This document shows positions 44,952 to 54,746 of a DNA stretch of 64,000 nucleotides, piece after piece. The notes beneath the pieces were generated by a model. It saw only the letters and a list, made by a program, of their open reading frames with translations, was not told the DNA's origin and searched no databases. The translations under genes were made by a program, and so were the position numbers. Numbering within the stretch: position 1 is the first letter of the stretch; every line of letters starts with the position of its first letter. The DNA is from Alysiella filiformis. Its GTDB lineage: Bacteria > Pseudomonadota > Gammaproteobacteria > Burkholderiales > Neisseriaceae. The stretch spans positions 1,374,357 to 1,438,356 of the forward strand of contig NZ_CP059564.1 in assembly GCF_014054525.1 (NCBI RefSeq). The letters run 5' to 3'.

Positions 44952-44977
44952 AAGCATTTTTATGTTAAATAATATAG

Positions 44978-46357
<1,380 letters not shown>

Positions 46358-46450
46358 GTGAAATATTCTTACATTTTATTTGCATAATATGTAACAAAAA
46401 TCCATTTTTTGTTTGATTGCACTTGTAAGGTGGGGCATTATCCGCCATAA

Positions 46451-46487
46451 TCCAACGTAAGCATTGGCATACGTTGGATTTTTTTTT
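46451..46487 (+). terminator. Terminator downstream of purB
   Basis: TCCAACGTA and TACGTTGGA form a perfect stem around AGCATTGGCA, followed by nine T residues (TTTTTTTTT). It is one of the strongest terminators in the window and is not built from uptake sequences, although one follows directly. Confidence 0.9.
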
Positions 46488-46562
46488 CAGGCTGCCTGAA
46501 ACAATCACATGCCATTTTGCTTAAATTGAGAACCATTCACATTTTAAGAAAAGGACTTTTCA

Positions 46563-47423
46563 ATGGCTTTTAAGAAAACATTGACGATTTTGGCAACCGC
46601 CATCATGTTGGCGGCGTGTGCTGATGACGCGCCAAAAAATGAGCAAACCCATGCTGCACCCGTTGCCAGCGAGCCTGTTGCAGCCAGCGTGGTGGCTCAA
46701 AATGCCAATTTGCCCACTTTGCGTGTGGTTACGGACGCGACTTATCCCCCCTTTGCTTCCAAAGACAAAAATGGTCAAATTGAAGGTTTGGACGTGGATT
46801 TGTTTACGGCGGTGGCGCGCAATCAGGGCTACAATGTGCAATTTGTGCCGCATGATTGGGAAGGCATTTTCAAAACTCTGGCAAACGACACGGCTGATGT
46901 GGTGGTTAGCGCGGTGAGTGAAACCGATGAAAGTTTGGCTGCTGCGGATTTGAGCGACAGCTATTATCACACGCCATACCGCATTGCGGCACTTGAACCT
47001 GCCAAGTTTGATTTGAAAGACTGGGCAACGCAAGCCAAAATCGCCATTTCCAATACGGAAGATTCCAGCGTGGATTTGCCTGAACGCTATAAAGTGAAGA
47101 AAGAACAACTGGTGATTCGTGATTCGGTTTTCTTGGCTTTGCAAGAAGTTGCCAAGGGCAACGCGCAAGTGGTGGTGGCGGATTCAACCGTGTTGCAATA
47201 TTATATAGCTAGTCCCACTTTTAAAGACCATAACATCAAGTTTGTGTCGCAAAACTTGCCAGCAGGTCGCGGTTCGGACATTGTTTATGCGGTGAAAAAA
47301 GGCAATAAGGATTTGTTGGGCAAAATCAACAAAGGCTTGGCAAACATCAAAGCCAATGGCGAATATGAAAAGATTTTGAACAAGTGGAATCAATCTTTGC
47401 CCACCGCGAATGCGGCGAAGTAA
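46563..47423 (+). CDS. Amino-acid-type solute-binding lipoprotein
   Basis: 286 residues with a lipoprotein signal (LAAC at about Cys19), an Ala/Val linker, and a PBP2-type binding domain: LRVVTDATYPPFASKDKNGQIEGLDVDLFTAVARNQGY, then DVVVSAVSETDESL and NKGLANIKANGEYEKILNKW. The type binds polar amino acids and is anchored to the periplasmic side of a membrane. No permease or ATPase gene is adjacent. AAAAGGAC precedes the ATG. Confidence 0.85.
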   Translation: MAFKKTLTILATAIMLAACADDAPKNEQTHAAPVASEPVAASVVAQNANLPTLRVVTDATYPPFASKDKNGQIEGLDVDLFTAVARNQGYNVQFVPHDWEGIFKTLANDTADVVVSAVSETDESLAAADLSDSYYHTPYRIAALEPAKFDLKDWATQAKIAISNTEDSSVDLPERYKVKKEQLVIRDSVFLALQEVAKGNAQVVVADSTVLQYYIASPTFKDHNIKFVSQNLPAGRGSDIVYAVKKGNKDLLGKINKGLANIKANGEYEKILNKWNQSLPTANAAK

Positions 47424-47513
47424 GCGGATAATTTGAGCGCGAAGGCTGTCTGAAATGTGGTTCAGGCAGCCTTTTTGGTGTTTTTGGGGCTATAATGGGG
47501 TTTGGTGTGGCTT

Positions 47514-47661
47514 TACACGACAATTTTTGATGTCGCCATGAATCTACCCCCTCCCCCTATGAAAGGGGGAGGGCTGGGGTGGGGGTTAGAAACGCAACGA
47601 GCCACCCCCACCCTAACCCTCCCCCGCCAGACGGGGGAGGGGATAGATTACAGGCAGCCAA
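47514..47661. repeat. Repeat family A copy
   Basis: Opens with TACACGACAATTTTTGA and contains TCCCCCTATGAAAGGGGGAG and CCCCGCCAGACGGGGGAGGG hairpins in the same order as the 26568 copy; the right end runs into CAGGCAGCCAAAT. It is the first of several repeats filling the 583-base gap between the lipoprotein gene and gph. No gene is apparent in that gap. Confidence 0.7.
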
Positions 47662-47678
47662 ATCATTTTTATCGTTTT

Positions 47679-47959
47679 TCACATCTACCCTGTTTAGAAT
47701 TGCAGAAATTTTTATTTTTATCAATAATGTGAACTCGGGATAAGTCACTGTCAATTTGCCAACAAACTCTCCCTATGGGAGAGAGTTGGAGAGAGGGCTT
47801 GTTGAGCAGCATACCCTCTCCCCAGCCCTCTCCCACAGGGAGAGGGAGCAAAGTGACTTAAATTGATTAATCACTTTTATCCCGAAATCGCGTTATCAAT
47901 AAATTGAAAAAAGGGCAGATATGAAATCTGCCCCTACGAATTGAGTTTTGCAAAAGTTT
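47679..47959. repeat. Repeat family C copy interrupted by a family B element
   Basis: Left part: CACATCTACCCTGTTTAG to TTTATTTTTATCAATAA. Right part: TTATCAATAAATTGAAAA to GTTTTGCAAAAGTTT. Together they match the 3381-3529 element, whose uninterrupted centre reads CTTATCAATAAATTG. The left outer end has decayed. The bases TTATCAATAA occur on both sides of the insert (47718-47727 and 47893-47902). An uptake sequence follows at 47959. Confidence 0.7.
47728..47892. repeat. Family B element inserted into family C, with apparent target duplication
   Basis: About 165 bases. The inverted ends GTGAACTCGGGATAAGT and ACTTTTATCCCGAAATCGCG match those of the 8842 element in degenerate form. The interior has CTCTCCCTATGGGAGAGAG and CTCTCCCACAGGGAGAGGG hairpins. 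It is flanked by 10-base direct repeats TTATCAATAA, the centre of the host repeat. Confidence 0.7.
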
Positions 47960-48006
47960 CAGGCTGCCTGAAAACCCCTTTCCCCAATTTTTTAAAGGAC
48001 AAAAAT

Positions 48007-48711
48007 ATGCCCATTCCCGCTCCCATTCATGCCGTGGTGTTTGATTTAGACGGCACTTTATGCGATTCCGTTCCCGATTTGGCGGCTTCTGCCAATGCCA
48101 TGCGTGCGGCTTTGGGGTTTGACCCTTTGCCGCAAGATGTGGTGCAAAGCTATGTGGGCGATGGCGTGGGCGTGCTGGTACACCGCGCCATTACCGCCGA
48201 CCACCACGGTCAAGCCGAACAAAGTTTGTGGGAACGCGGTTTCAGTGAATTTGTGCGCCATTATCATTTGAACATTGCCAATGCCACGCGCCCTTATCCA
48301 CAAACCGAAACGGGTTTGGGTTTGTTGAAAAGTTTGGGTTTGCCTTTGGCGGTGCTGACCAATAAAAGTGAAAAATTGGCGGTTAAATTGTTGCAAGATT
48401 TGGCTTTGGACGGCTATTTCAGCATGATTGTGGGTGGCGATACGCTGCCTGAACGCAAACCTGCCGCCGAACCTTTGTTGCACATTGCCGATGTGCTGGG
48501 CGTTGCACCGCAAAATGTGCTGATGGTGGGCGATTCGCTCAACGACATTTTGTGCGCCAAAGCGGCAGGCAGCCCTGTGGTGGGGGTAACGTTTGGTTAT
48601 GGCGATGTATCTGAATTGAATCAAAATCCCGACACACAACCCAATGCGTGGGTGGACAGCCTGCCTGAAATCTACGAACAACTGCGTTTGCAAAAACAAA
48701 ATGAGCGATAA
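48007..48711 (+). CDS. gph: Phosphoglycolate phosphatase
   Basis: 234 residues of the HAD superfamily: DxD motif in VVFDLDGTLCDSVPDL, motif II Thr in LAVLTNKSEKLAVKLL, Lys in LPERKPAAEPLLHIADVLG and motif IV in MVGDSLNDILCAKAAG. Gph removes 2-phosphoglycolate left by DNA repair and oxidation. The frame extends upstream to 47941 through an uptake sequence; ATG 48007 (AAAGGAC before it) is right. Its stop overlaps recX by eleven bases. Confidence 0.88.
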   Translation: MPIPAPIHAVVFDLDGTLCDSVPDLAASANAMRAALGFDPLPQDVVQSYVGDGVGVLVHRAITADHHGQAEQSLWERGFSEFVRHYHLNIANATRPYPQTETGLGLLKSLGLPLAVLTNKSEKLAVKLLQDLALDGYFSMIVGGDTLPERKPAAEPLLHIADVLGVAPQNVLMVGDSLNDILCAKAAGSPVVGVTFGYGDVSELNQNPDTQPNAWVDSLPEIYEQLRLQKQNER

Positions 48712-49165
48712 ACCCCATACCGAAAAAAGCCTGCGCGTTCGGGCAATGGAAATGATGTCGCGCCGCGAAATGAGCCGCTTGGAATTGCAACGCAAACTCG
48801 CGCCCCACGCGCAAGATGAAACCGAATTGACGCGCGTGTTGGACGAATTTGCCAACAAAAATTGGCAATCCGATGAACGCTTTACCGAAATGTGGGTGCG
48901 TGGCAAAAGTGCCAAACACGGGCGTTTGCGTTTGCAACAAGAATTGGCGGCAAAAGGCGTGAGCCGCGACATCATTGCCGAACATTTGCCCGATTCGGAA
49001 AGCGAATTGCACAATGCCTGTGAAGTGTTGCGCAAAAAATTCAGGCAGCCTGCACAAAATATCGCCGAAAAACAAAAACAAATGCGTTTTATGCTGTATC
49101 GCGGATTTGGCATGGACACGGTTCAGGCAGCCTTAAAACAGGCTTGGCTTGATGATGGTATTTGA
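48701..49165 (+). CDS. recX: Regulatory protein RecX
   Basis: 154 residues with the three-helix RecX repeats: LRVRAMEMMSRREMSRLELQRKL, LDEFANKNWQSDERFTEMWVRGKSAKHGRLRLQQELAAKGVS and LRKKF...RFMLYRGFGMDTVQAAL. RecX binds and dissociates RecA filaments; in Neisseria it affects recombination and transformation. The start codon lies inside gph (overlap eleven bases). recA is not in this window. Two uptake-like sequences encode FRQPA and VQAAL. Confidence 0.88.
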   Translation: MSDKPHTEKSLRVRAMEMMSRREMSRLELQRKLAPHAQDETELTRVLDEFANKNWQSDERFTEMWVRGKSAKHGRLRLQQELAAKGVSRDIIAEHLPDSESELHNACEVLRKKFRQPAQNIAEKQKQMRFMLYRGFGMDTVQAALKQAWLDDGI

Positions 49166-49179
49166 CGGTTGCCACAATC

Positions 49180-49285
49180 CTGCTCCCTCTCCCCGTGGGA
49201 GAGGGCTGGGGAGAGGGTAAAATGTACCAAAATTTCAACGGCTTTCCCTCTCCCTAACCCTCTCCCATAGGGAGAGGGAACGAAA
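49180..49285. repeat. C/T-rich hairpin repeat (family B-like interior)
   Basis: CTCTCCCCGTGGGAGAGGG and CCTCTCCCATAGGGAGAGGG form two hairpins between recX and pseC, similar to the interior of family B elements at 8890 and 47770. The characteristic inverted ends are missing. An uptake sequence follows at 49302. Confidence 0.6.
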
Positions 49286-49350
49286 TTGCGGCAAGCATTT
49301 TCAGGCAGCCTGAAAATCATTTATCCATTTAATTTGAAAAGAAAAACAAC

Positions 49351-50505
49351 ATGATACCCTACGGCAAACAAAACATTTCTGAAGAAGACATTGCGGCAGT
49401 TACCGAAGTTTTGCGTTCCGATTATTTGACGCAAGGCAGTAAAGTGCCTGAATTTGAACAAAAAATTGCCGAATATTGCGGCGTACCCCATGCCGTTGCC
49501 AGCAACAGTGCCACATCTGCCTTGCATTTGGCGTGTTTGGCTTTGGGTTTGGGGCAGGGCGATGTGCTGTGGACGAGTCCCATTACCTTTGTCGCCTCTG
49601 CCAACTGCGCCCTGTATTGCGGTGCCAGCGTGGATTTTGTGGACATTGACCCCAAAACGCGCAATCTTTGCCCCGAAAAGCTGGCTGAAAAACTGGCTGC
49701 TGCGAAAGTTTCAGGCAGACTGCCGAAAATTGTGGTGCCTGTGCATTTTTGTGGCGAGCCTTGCGATATGGCAAAAATCCACGCATTATCAAAAGAATAT
49801 GGTTTCAAAATCATTGAAGATGCGTCCCATGCCATTGGCGCAAGCCACCAAAATGGCAAGGTGGGCAACTGCCAATTCAGCGACATTACCGTGTTCAGTT
49901 TCCACCCTGTGAAAATCATCACCACTGCCGAAGGGGGCGTGGCGACTACCCGCGATGTGCATTTGGCAAACAAAATGGCGCAACTGCGCTCGCACGGCAT
50001 CACACGCCAAGCTGATGAAATGCAAGGAAAAACACATGGCGATTGGTATTATCAACAAGTGGATTTGGGCTACAATTACCGCATGACCGAAATGCAAGCA
50101 GCTTTGGGCGTGAGCCAAATGCGGCGTTTGGACGAATTCGTGTCGCGCCGCCATCAGCTTGCCGCACAATATGATGATTTATTGGCAAATTTGCCTGTGG
50201 TTTTACCGTTCAGGCAGCCTGAAAACCGTTCGGCTTTGCATTTGTATCCGATTTGGGTGCAGCCTGAAAAACGCAAGTTCATCTTTGATGATTTGCGACA
50301 AAATGGCGTGGGCGTGAACGTGCATTACATACCCGTGCATACGCAACCGCATTACCGCGAACGTTTTGGTTTTCAGGCAGGCGATTTTCCGAATGCAGAA
50401 GATTATTATGCAGGCGCAATCAGTTTGCCGCTTTATTTTGATTTGAGCAATGAACAACAAAAACAAGTGGTTGAGATTTTGAAACAGGCTTTGCAGGCAG
50501 CCTGA
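49351..50505 (+). CDS. pseC: PseC-type sugar aminotransferase
   Basis: 384 residues of the DegT/DnrJ/EryC1 family. MIPYGKQNISEEDIAAVTEVLRSDYLTQGSKVPEFE, SATSALHLACLALGLGQGDVLWTSPITFVASANCALYCGASVDFVDIDP and the PLP lysine in FSFHPVKIITTAEGG match PseC, the third-step-type aminotransferase of pseudaminic acid synthesis. pseB, F, G, H and I are not in this window, so the substrate may be another UDP-4-keto sugar, for instance for pilin glycan. The last codons CAG GCA GCC TGA are an uptake sequence. Confidence 0.8.
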   Translation: MIPYGKQNISEEDIAAVTEVLRSDYLTQGSKVPEFEQKIAEYCGVPHAVASNSATSALHLACLALGLGQGDVLWTSPITFVASANCALYCGASVDFVDIDPKTRNLCPEKLAEKLAAAKVSGRLPKIVVPVHFCGEPCDMAKIHALSKEYGFKIIEDASHAIGASHQNGKVGNCQFSDITVFSFHPVKIITTAEGGVATTRDVHLANKMAQLRSHGITRQADEMQGKTHGDWYYQQVDLGYNYRMTEMQAALGVSQMRRLDEFVSRRHQLAAQYDDLLANLPVVLPFRQPENRSALHLYPIWVQPEKRKFIFDDLRQNGVGVNVHYIPVHTQPHYRERFGFQAGDFPNAEDYYAGAISLPLYFDLSNEQQKQVVEILKQALQAA

Positions 50506-50575
50506 AATCGCTTTCTCACACATTTTGGCAAAATAACGTACAATAATGTTTGTAAATGACACAAAGGAACACACC

Positions 50576-52285
50576 ATGTCTGAACAACCCCACTATCCCA
50601 AACCCAGCAACACACAATCCGCCAATTATGGCTTTTTGGTCGTGCCGCGTTTTGGCTTGTTTTGGCTGTTTATTGCGCTGATTCCCATTTCATTGGTGTT
50701 TAAAATCTGGTGGTTAGCCATTATTGCCATCGCTTTTACCGCTTTGGGCATACACGACATCACCCAAAAACGCCGCGCCATTTTACGCAATTACCCCATT
50801 GGCGGACACATACGCTTTTTATTGGAAAATTTCCGCCCCGAAATCCGCCAATATTTTTTGGAAGACGATAAAGAAGAAGTCCCCTTTTCGCGCCAACAAC
50901 GCTCGCTGGTGTATCAACGCGCCAAAGATTTGGACAGCACCAACGCCTTTGGCAGCCTGAAAGATTTGAACCAAACAGGCAGCGAATGGTTTTTGCATTC
51001 GGGCAACAGCCGCAAAATTGACAACCACAAATTTTGCGTGCGCGTGGGCAACGAACGCTGCCTGAAACCCTACGATTTATCCGTGTTCAACATTTCCGCG
51101 ATGAGTTTTGGCGCACTTTCCGCCGCCGCCATTGAAGCCCTCAACAAAGGCGCAAAAGAAGGCGGTTTTGCCCACGACACAGGCGAAGGCAGCATCAGCC
51201 CCTATCATCAAAAACACGGTGGCGATTTGATTTGGGAACTCGGCACCGCCTATTTTGGTTGCCGCGATGAGAACGGACGCTTTAACCCTGAAACCTTCAA
51301 ACAACGCGCCAGCCTAGACCAAGTGAAAATGATTGAAATCAAATTGTCGCAAGGCGCAAAACCAGGTAAAGGCGGCGTGTTGCCCGCGTCCAAAATCACG
51401 ATAGAAATCGCCCAAACCCGCGATATTCCAATGGGACAAGATTGCATTTCGCCAGCCACCCACCCCGAATTTGCCACACCGCGTGAATTGGTGCGTTTTT
51501 GGCAAAAATTGCGCGAACTTTCGGGCGGCAAACCCGTTGGTTTCAAATTGTGCATTGGTATGCCGTGGGAATTTATGGCGATTGTGAAAGCCATGATTGA
51601 AGAAGACAATTACCCCGACTTCATCGTGGTTGATGGCGCAGAAGGCGGCACAGGCGCAGCCCCTGTTGAATTTATGGACAGCGTGGGCATGCCTTTGGTG
51701 GACGCATTGATTTTTGTGCAAAACACGCTGGTGGGTGCAGGCATACGCGACAAAATCAAAGTGGGCGTAAGCGGCAAATTGATTAGCGGTTTTGACATCG
51801 CCAAAATGATGAGTTTGGGCGCAGATTGGTGCAATTCCGCGCGCGGATTCATGTTTGCCGTGGGCTGCATTCAATCGCGTTCCTGCCACACCAACAAATG
51901 CCCAACAGGTGTGGCAACCCAAGACCCAGCACGTCAAAAAGCCCTTGATGTGCCTGATAAATCCGCTCGCGTCCGCAATTTCCACAACAATACCTTAAAG
52001 GCATTGGCAGACATTGTGGGCAGCGCAGGTTTGTCGCACCCCAGCCAGTTGAAACCGCACCACATCGTCCGCAGGCAGCCTGACGGTTGGATTAAATTGT
52101 TGTCGGAGCATTATCAATTCATCAGCGCAGGCTCGTTGCTCACAGGAAATTGCGAACGCAAAATCTTGGACGACATGTGGAAACTCGCCGACCCCGACAG
52201 CTTTCAAGCCATGGGCATTGCCGATGAAATCATCGCCACCGAAAACAAACGCAATCAAGCCTTGCGTGGTGCATACAGCCATTAA
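50576..52285 (+). CDS. FMN-binding glutamate-synthase-like membrane-associated protein
   Basis: 569 residues. Two N-terminal hydrophobic helices (FGLFWLFIALIPISLVFKIWWLAIIAIAF) anchor it; the rest is the FMN and 3Fe-4S domain of glutamate synthase (GltB), with ISAMSFGALSAAAIEALNKGAKEGGFAHDTGEGSIS, KPGKGGVLPASKIT, VDGAEGGTGAAPVEFMDSVGMP and the cysteine cluster CIQSRSCHTNKCPTGVATQDP. It lacks the glutaminase domain, so it does not make glutamate like GltB alone. Homologues are common and of unknown substrate. ATG 50576 has AAAGGAAC at proper spacing, while an earlier ATG at 50546 does not. Confidence 0.85.
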   Translation: MSEQPHYPKPSNTQSANYGFLVVPRFGLFWLFIALIPISLVFKIWWLAIIAIAFTALGIHDITQKRRAILRNYPIGGHIRFLLENFRPEIRQYFLEDDKEEVPFSRQQRSLVYQRAKDLDSTNAFGSLKDLNQTGSEWFLHSGNSRKIDNHKFCVRVGNERCLKPYDLSVFNISAMSFGALSAAAIEALNKGAKEGGFAHDTGEGSISPYHQKHGGDLIWELGTAYFGCRDENGRFNPETFKQRASLDQVKMIEIKLSQGAKPGKGGVLPASKITIEIAQTRDIPMGQDCISPATHPEFATPRELVRFWQKLRELSGGKPVGFKLCIGMPWEFMAIVKAMIEEDNYPDFIVVDGAEGGTGAAPVEFMDSVGMPLVDALIFVQNTLVGAGIRDKIKVGVSGKLISGFDIAKMMSLGADWCNSARGFMFAVGCIQSRSCHTNKCPTGVATQDPARQKALDVPDKSARVRNFHNNTLKALADIVGSAGLSHPSQLKPHHIVRRQPDGWIKLLSEHYQFISAGSLLTGNCERKILDDMWKLADPDSFQAMGIADEIIATENKRNQALRGAYSH

Positions 52286-52390
52286 AAAACGGTTTTGCTT
52301 TCGGCGACTGACTTTCTTTTTGCAAAAGCAAGCCAAAGACATGAACGTTGAACGGTTTGCGTTTCAAAAAACATTTCAGGCAGCCTGAAA

Positions 52391-52534
52391 ACTTTGCGAA
52401 GCCTAATTTTAAACTGACATAGGGGCGGATTTGATATCCGCCTCTTTTTTAATTTATTGATAAAATAAAAATTTCTGTAAGTCCAAATAAGGCAGATATG
52501 AAATCTGCCCTTGCGAACCGAGTTTCGCAGGTGT
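52391..52534. repeat. Repeat family C copy, reverse orientation, following a family D relic
   Basis: Ends CTTTGCGAAGCC and GTTTCGCAGGTGT; the centre TTAATTTATTGATAAAATAA is the complement of the 3381 copy's centre, and inverted arms GGGGCGGATTTGATATCCGCC and GGCAGATATGAAATCTGCCC flank it. Uptake-like sequences lie on both sides (GGCAGCCTGAAAACTTTG; TTCCAGCCTGAAAG). About 52290-52375 holds a reverse diverged family D copy. Together they occupy the first half of the 472-base gap before lctP. Confidence 0.65.
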
Positions 52535-52663
52535 TCCAGCCTGAAAGCCGTGATTTTCCCTTTGCATATTTTCCAACCTCCATTCTGTATACAATATAAA
52601 TCATTGATATGATTCATGTGTTGTCGGTTGTAATTTTGATTAAACTGTGTAAAAATAAGTCAA

Positions 52664-52711
52664 TTATCAATCGCATTTATTTTGCGGAACAAAAATACTT
52701 GTGATTGATAA
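52664..52711. promoter_or_regulatory. Inverted repeat upstream of lctP, possible operator
   Basis: TTATCAATCGCA (52664-52675) and TGTGATTGATAA (52700-52711) pair with one mismatch around 24 bases, 47 bases before the lctP start. The spacing suits a looped or twin-site regulator in the lactate-permease promoter region. No regulator gene is adjacent. Confidence 0.4.
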
Positions 52712-52757
52712 CACAACAATTTCATTTCAGTTATCTTGACTTCAAGGATTTGATTTT

Positions 52758-54512
52758 ATGTATACATTATTGGCATTGCTGCCCATTGCGGTGGTATTTT
52801 TATTGCTGGTTATCATGCGTTTGCCAGCAAAAGTTGCCATGCCCATTGCCTATGTGGCAACCGCATTACTGGCATTATTTGTTTGGCAAGCCCCCACCGT
52901 GATGGTGGCGGCTGCCTCCGTTAATGGCGTTTTAACCGCAGTTGGCGTGTTGTACATCGTGTTCAGCGCGGTTTTGCTGTTGAATACCTTAAAAGTGAGT
53001 GGCGCAATTTCCGTGATTCGCCAAGGCTTTATGGACATTTCCCCCGACCGCCGCGTGCAAATGATTATTGTTGCATGGCTGTTTGGTTCGCTGATTGAAG
53101 GCTCAACAGGCTGGGGTACCCCATCTGCCGTGGGTGCGCCTTTGTTGTTGGCATTGGGATTCCCCGCCATGGCTTGCGTTATGGCGATTTTGATTATCCA
53201 ATCCACACCCGTGTCTTATGGTGCGGTGGGTACGCCCATTTTGATTGGCGTGAACACAGGTTTGAGCAACAAAGAAGACGTTGCCGCCGCCATTGCCCCC
53301 ATGCAGTTGCCTGATTATTTGATTCAAATTGGCGGCAATGTGGGTTTGATTCACGGCATTGTGGGTACTTTGATTCCCCTGATTTTGTGTGGTTTCTTAA
53401 CACGCTTTTTTGGCGAAAAACGCTCTTTTGCCGAAGGTTTAAAAGCCGCACCCTTTGCGATTTTTGCAGGTTTGGCATTTACCGTGCCTTATATGCTGAC
53501 TGCGCGTTTCATCGGACCCGAATTGCCCTCTTTGTTGGGCAGCGTGATTGGCTTGGCGATTGTGGTTACTGCTGCCAAAGCCAAATTCTTGATACCAAAA
53601 GAAAATTTTGATTTTGGCAAACGCGATTCTTGGGAGCAAGAATGGTTGGGTACTTTGCCACCACCCAGCGATGGTGTGGACGACAGCAGCGCGAAAAAAA
53701 TCGGTTTGTTCCGTGCTTTCTCGCCCTATTTAATTGTGATTGGCATTTTGATTATCACGCGCACCGTTGCACCTTTGAAAGCATGGTTAAACAGCAATGT
53801 TGTGATTACCTTTGCCGAATTGTTTGGTACCAAAATCACCAATAAAACCCAATTACTCTATTCGCCAGGTAGCGTGTTGTTGCTGGTGTCCATTTTGTGC
53901 ATTTGGATTTTCAGCATGAAAGGCGATAAAGTGAAACAAAGTTGGTCGGATTCTGCCAAAACCATGTTGGCAGCCGCACCTGCGTTGTTGTTCTCTGTGC
54001 CTATGGTGCAGGTGTTCATCAACTCTGCGTCTGCGCCCGATGCTGCCAATCAATTATTGGCAATGCCGCAAGTTTTGGCGCGTGGTGCAGCCAGCGTGTT
54101 TGAAGATACTTGGCCTATGGTTTCGCCTTGGATTGGCTCTTTGGGTGCATTTATTGCGGGTTCCAACACCGTCAGCAACATGATGTTCTCGCACTTCCAA
54201 TTCAGTACCGCCACACAAATTGGTTTGGACGGCACCATGGCAGCTTATGTGGTTGCCTTGCAAGCAGTTGGTGGTGCGGCAGGCAATATGATTGCCGTAC
54301 ACAATGTGGTGGCTGCCTGCGCGGTGGTGGGTATGGTCAATCGTGAAGGTTTGATTATCCGCAAAACCATTGTTGCCATGACTTACTATGTGATTCAGGC
54401 TGGCTTAATCGGTATGGCGATTTTGGAAAATCCGCTATTCTGGATAGGCGCGATTATTTGGCCATTGTTGTTCCTGTTTGTGATGACCAAAACTTCGCCC
54501 AATAAATCATAA
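52758..54512 (+). CDS. lctP: L-lactate permease
   Basis: A 584-residue inner-membrane transporter of the LctP family with about thirteen hydrophobic segments. Typical parts: FGSLIEGSTGWGTPSAVGAPLLLALGFPA, SYGAVGTPILIGVNTG and MVSPWIGSLGAFIAGSNTVSNMMFSHFQFS. It imports lactate (and glycolate) with protons. Lactate uptake is important for Neisseria growth and serum survival. AAGGATTTGATTTT precedes the ATG. A hairpin terminator follows. Confidence 0.93.
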   Translation: MYTLLALLPIAVVFLLLVIMRLPAKVAMPIAYVATALLALFVWQAPTVMVAAASVNGVLTAVGVLYIVFSAVLLLNTLKVSGAISVIRQGFMDISPDRRVQMIIVAWLFGSLIEGSTGWGTPSAVGAPLLLALGFPAMACVMAILIIQSTPVSYGAVGTPILIGVNTGLSNKEDVAAAIAPMQLPDYLIQIGGNVGLIHGIVGTLIPLILCGFLTRFFGEKRSFAEGLKAAPFAIFAGLAFTVPYMLTARFIGPELPSLLGSVIGLAIVVTAAKAKFLIPKENFDFGKRDSWEQEWLGTLPPPSDGVDDSSAKKIGLFRAFSPYLIVIGILIITRTVAPLKAWLNSNVVITFAELFGTKITNKTQLLYSPGSVLLLVSILCIWIFSMKGDKVKQSWSDSAKTMLAAAPALLFSVPMVQVFINSASAPDAANQLLAMPQVLARGAASVFEDTWPMVSPWIGSLGAFIAGSNTVSNMMFSHFQFSTATQIGLDGTMAAYVVALQAVGGAAGNMIAVHNVVAACAVVGMVNREGLIIRKTIVAMTYYVIQAGLIGMAILENPLFWIGAIIWPLLFLFVMTKTSPNKS

Positions 54513-54526
54513 TTTTGAGCAAACGC

Positions 54527-54560
54527 AACGCGCCCCATGATGCACATATTGGGGCGCGTT
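54527..54560 (+). terminator. Terminator of lctP
   Basis: AACGCGCCCC and GGGGCGCGTT form a perfect ten-pair GC-rich stem around ATGATGCACATATT. The U-tract is poor (GGCACATTC), but the position 14 bases past the stop supports termination. Confidence 0.6.
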
Positions 54561-54746
54561 GGCACATTCAGGCAGCCTGAAAGCCCATTTTGTCGCAAAA
54601 AATCCGAAAAAATGCCACGTCAGGCACAAATTTCAGCGCATTACACTTTTCAGGCAGCCTGAAAACGAGTAAAATTTGTAAAAATTTTTTAAAGCAAGTT
54701 TGTTTTGGCAAACTTGAATTTCCCCAACCTTTTTAGGAGATGTATC

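Noticed and set aside
48058-49119. Minus-strand 353-residue frame opposite gph and recX
   Set aside because: Both genes on the plus strand are clear by motif; the antisense frame has His/Gln/Arg-rich shadow composition.
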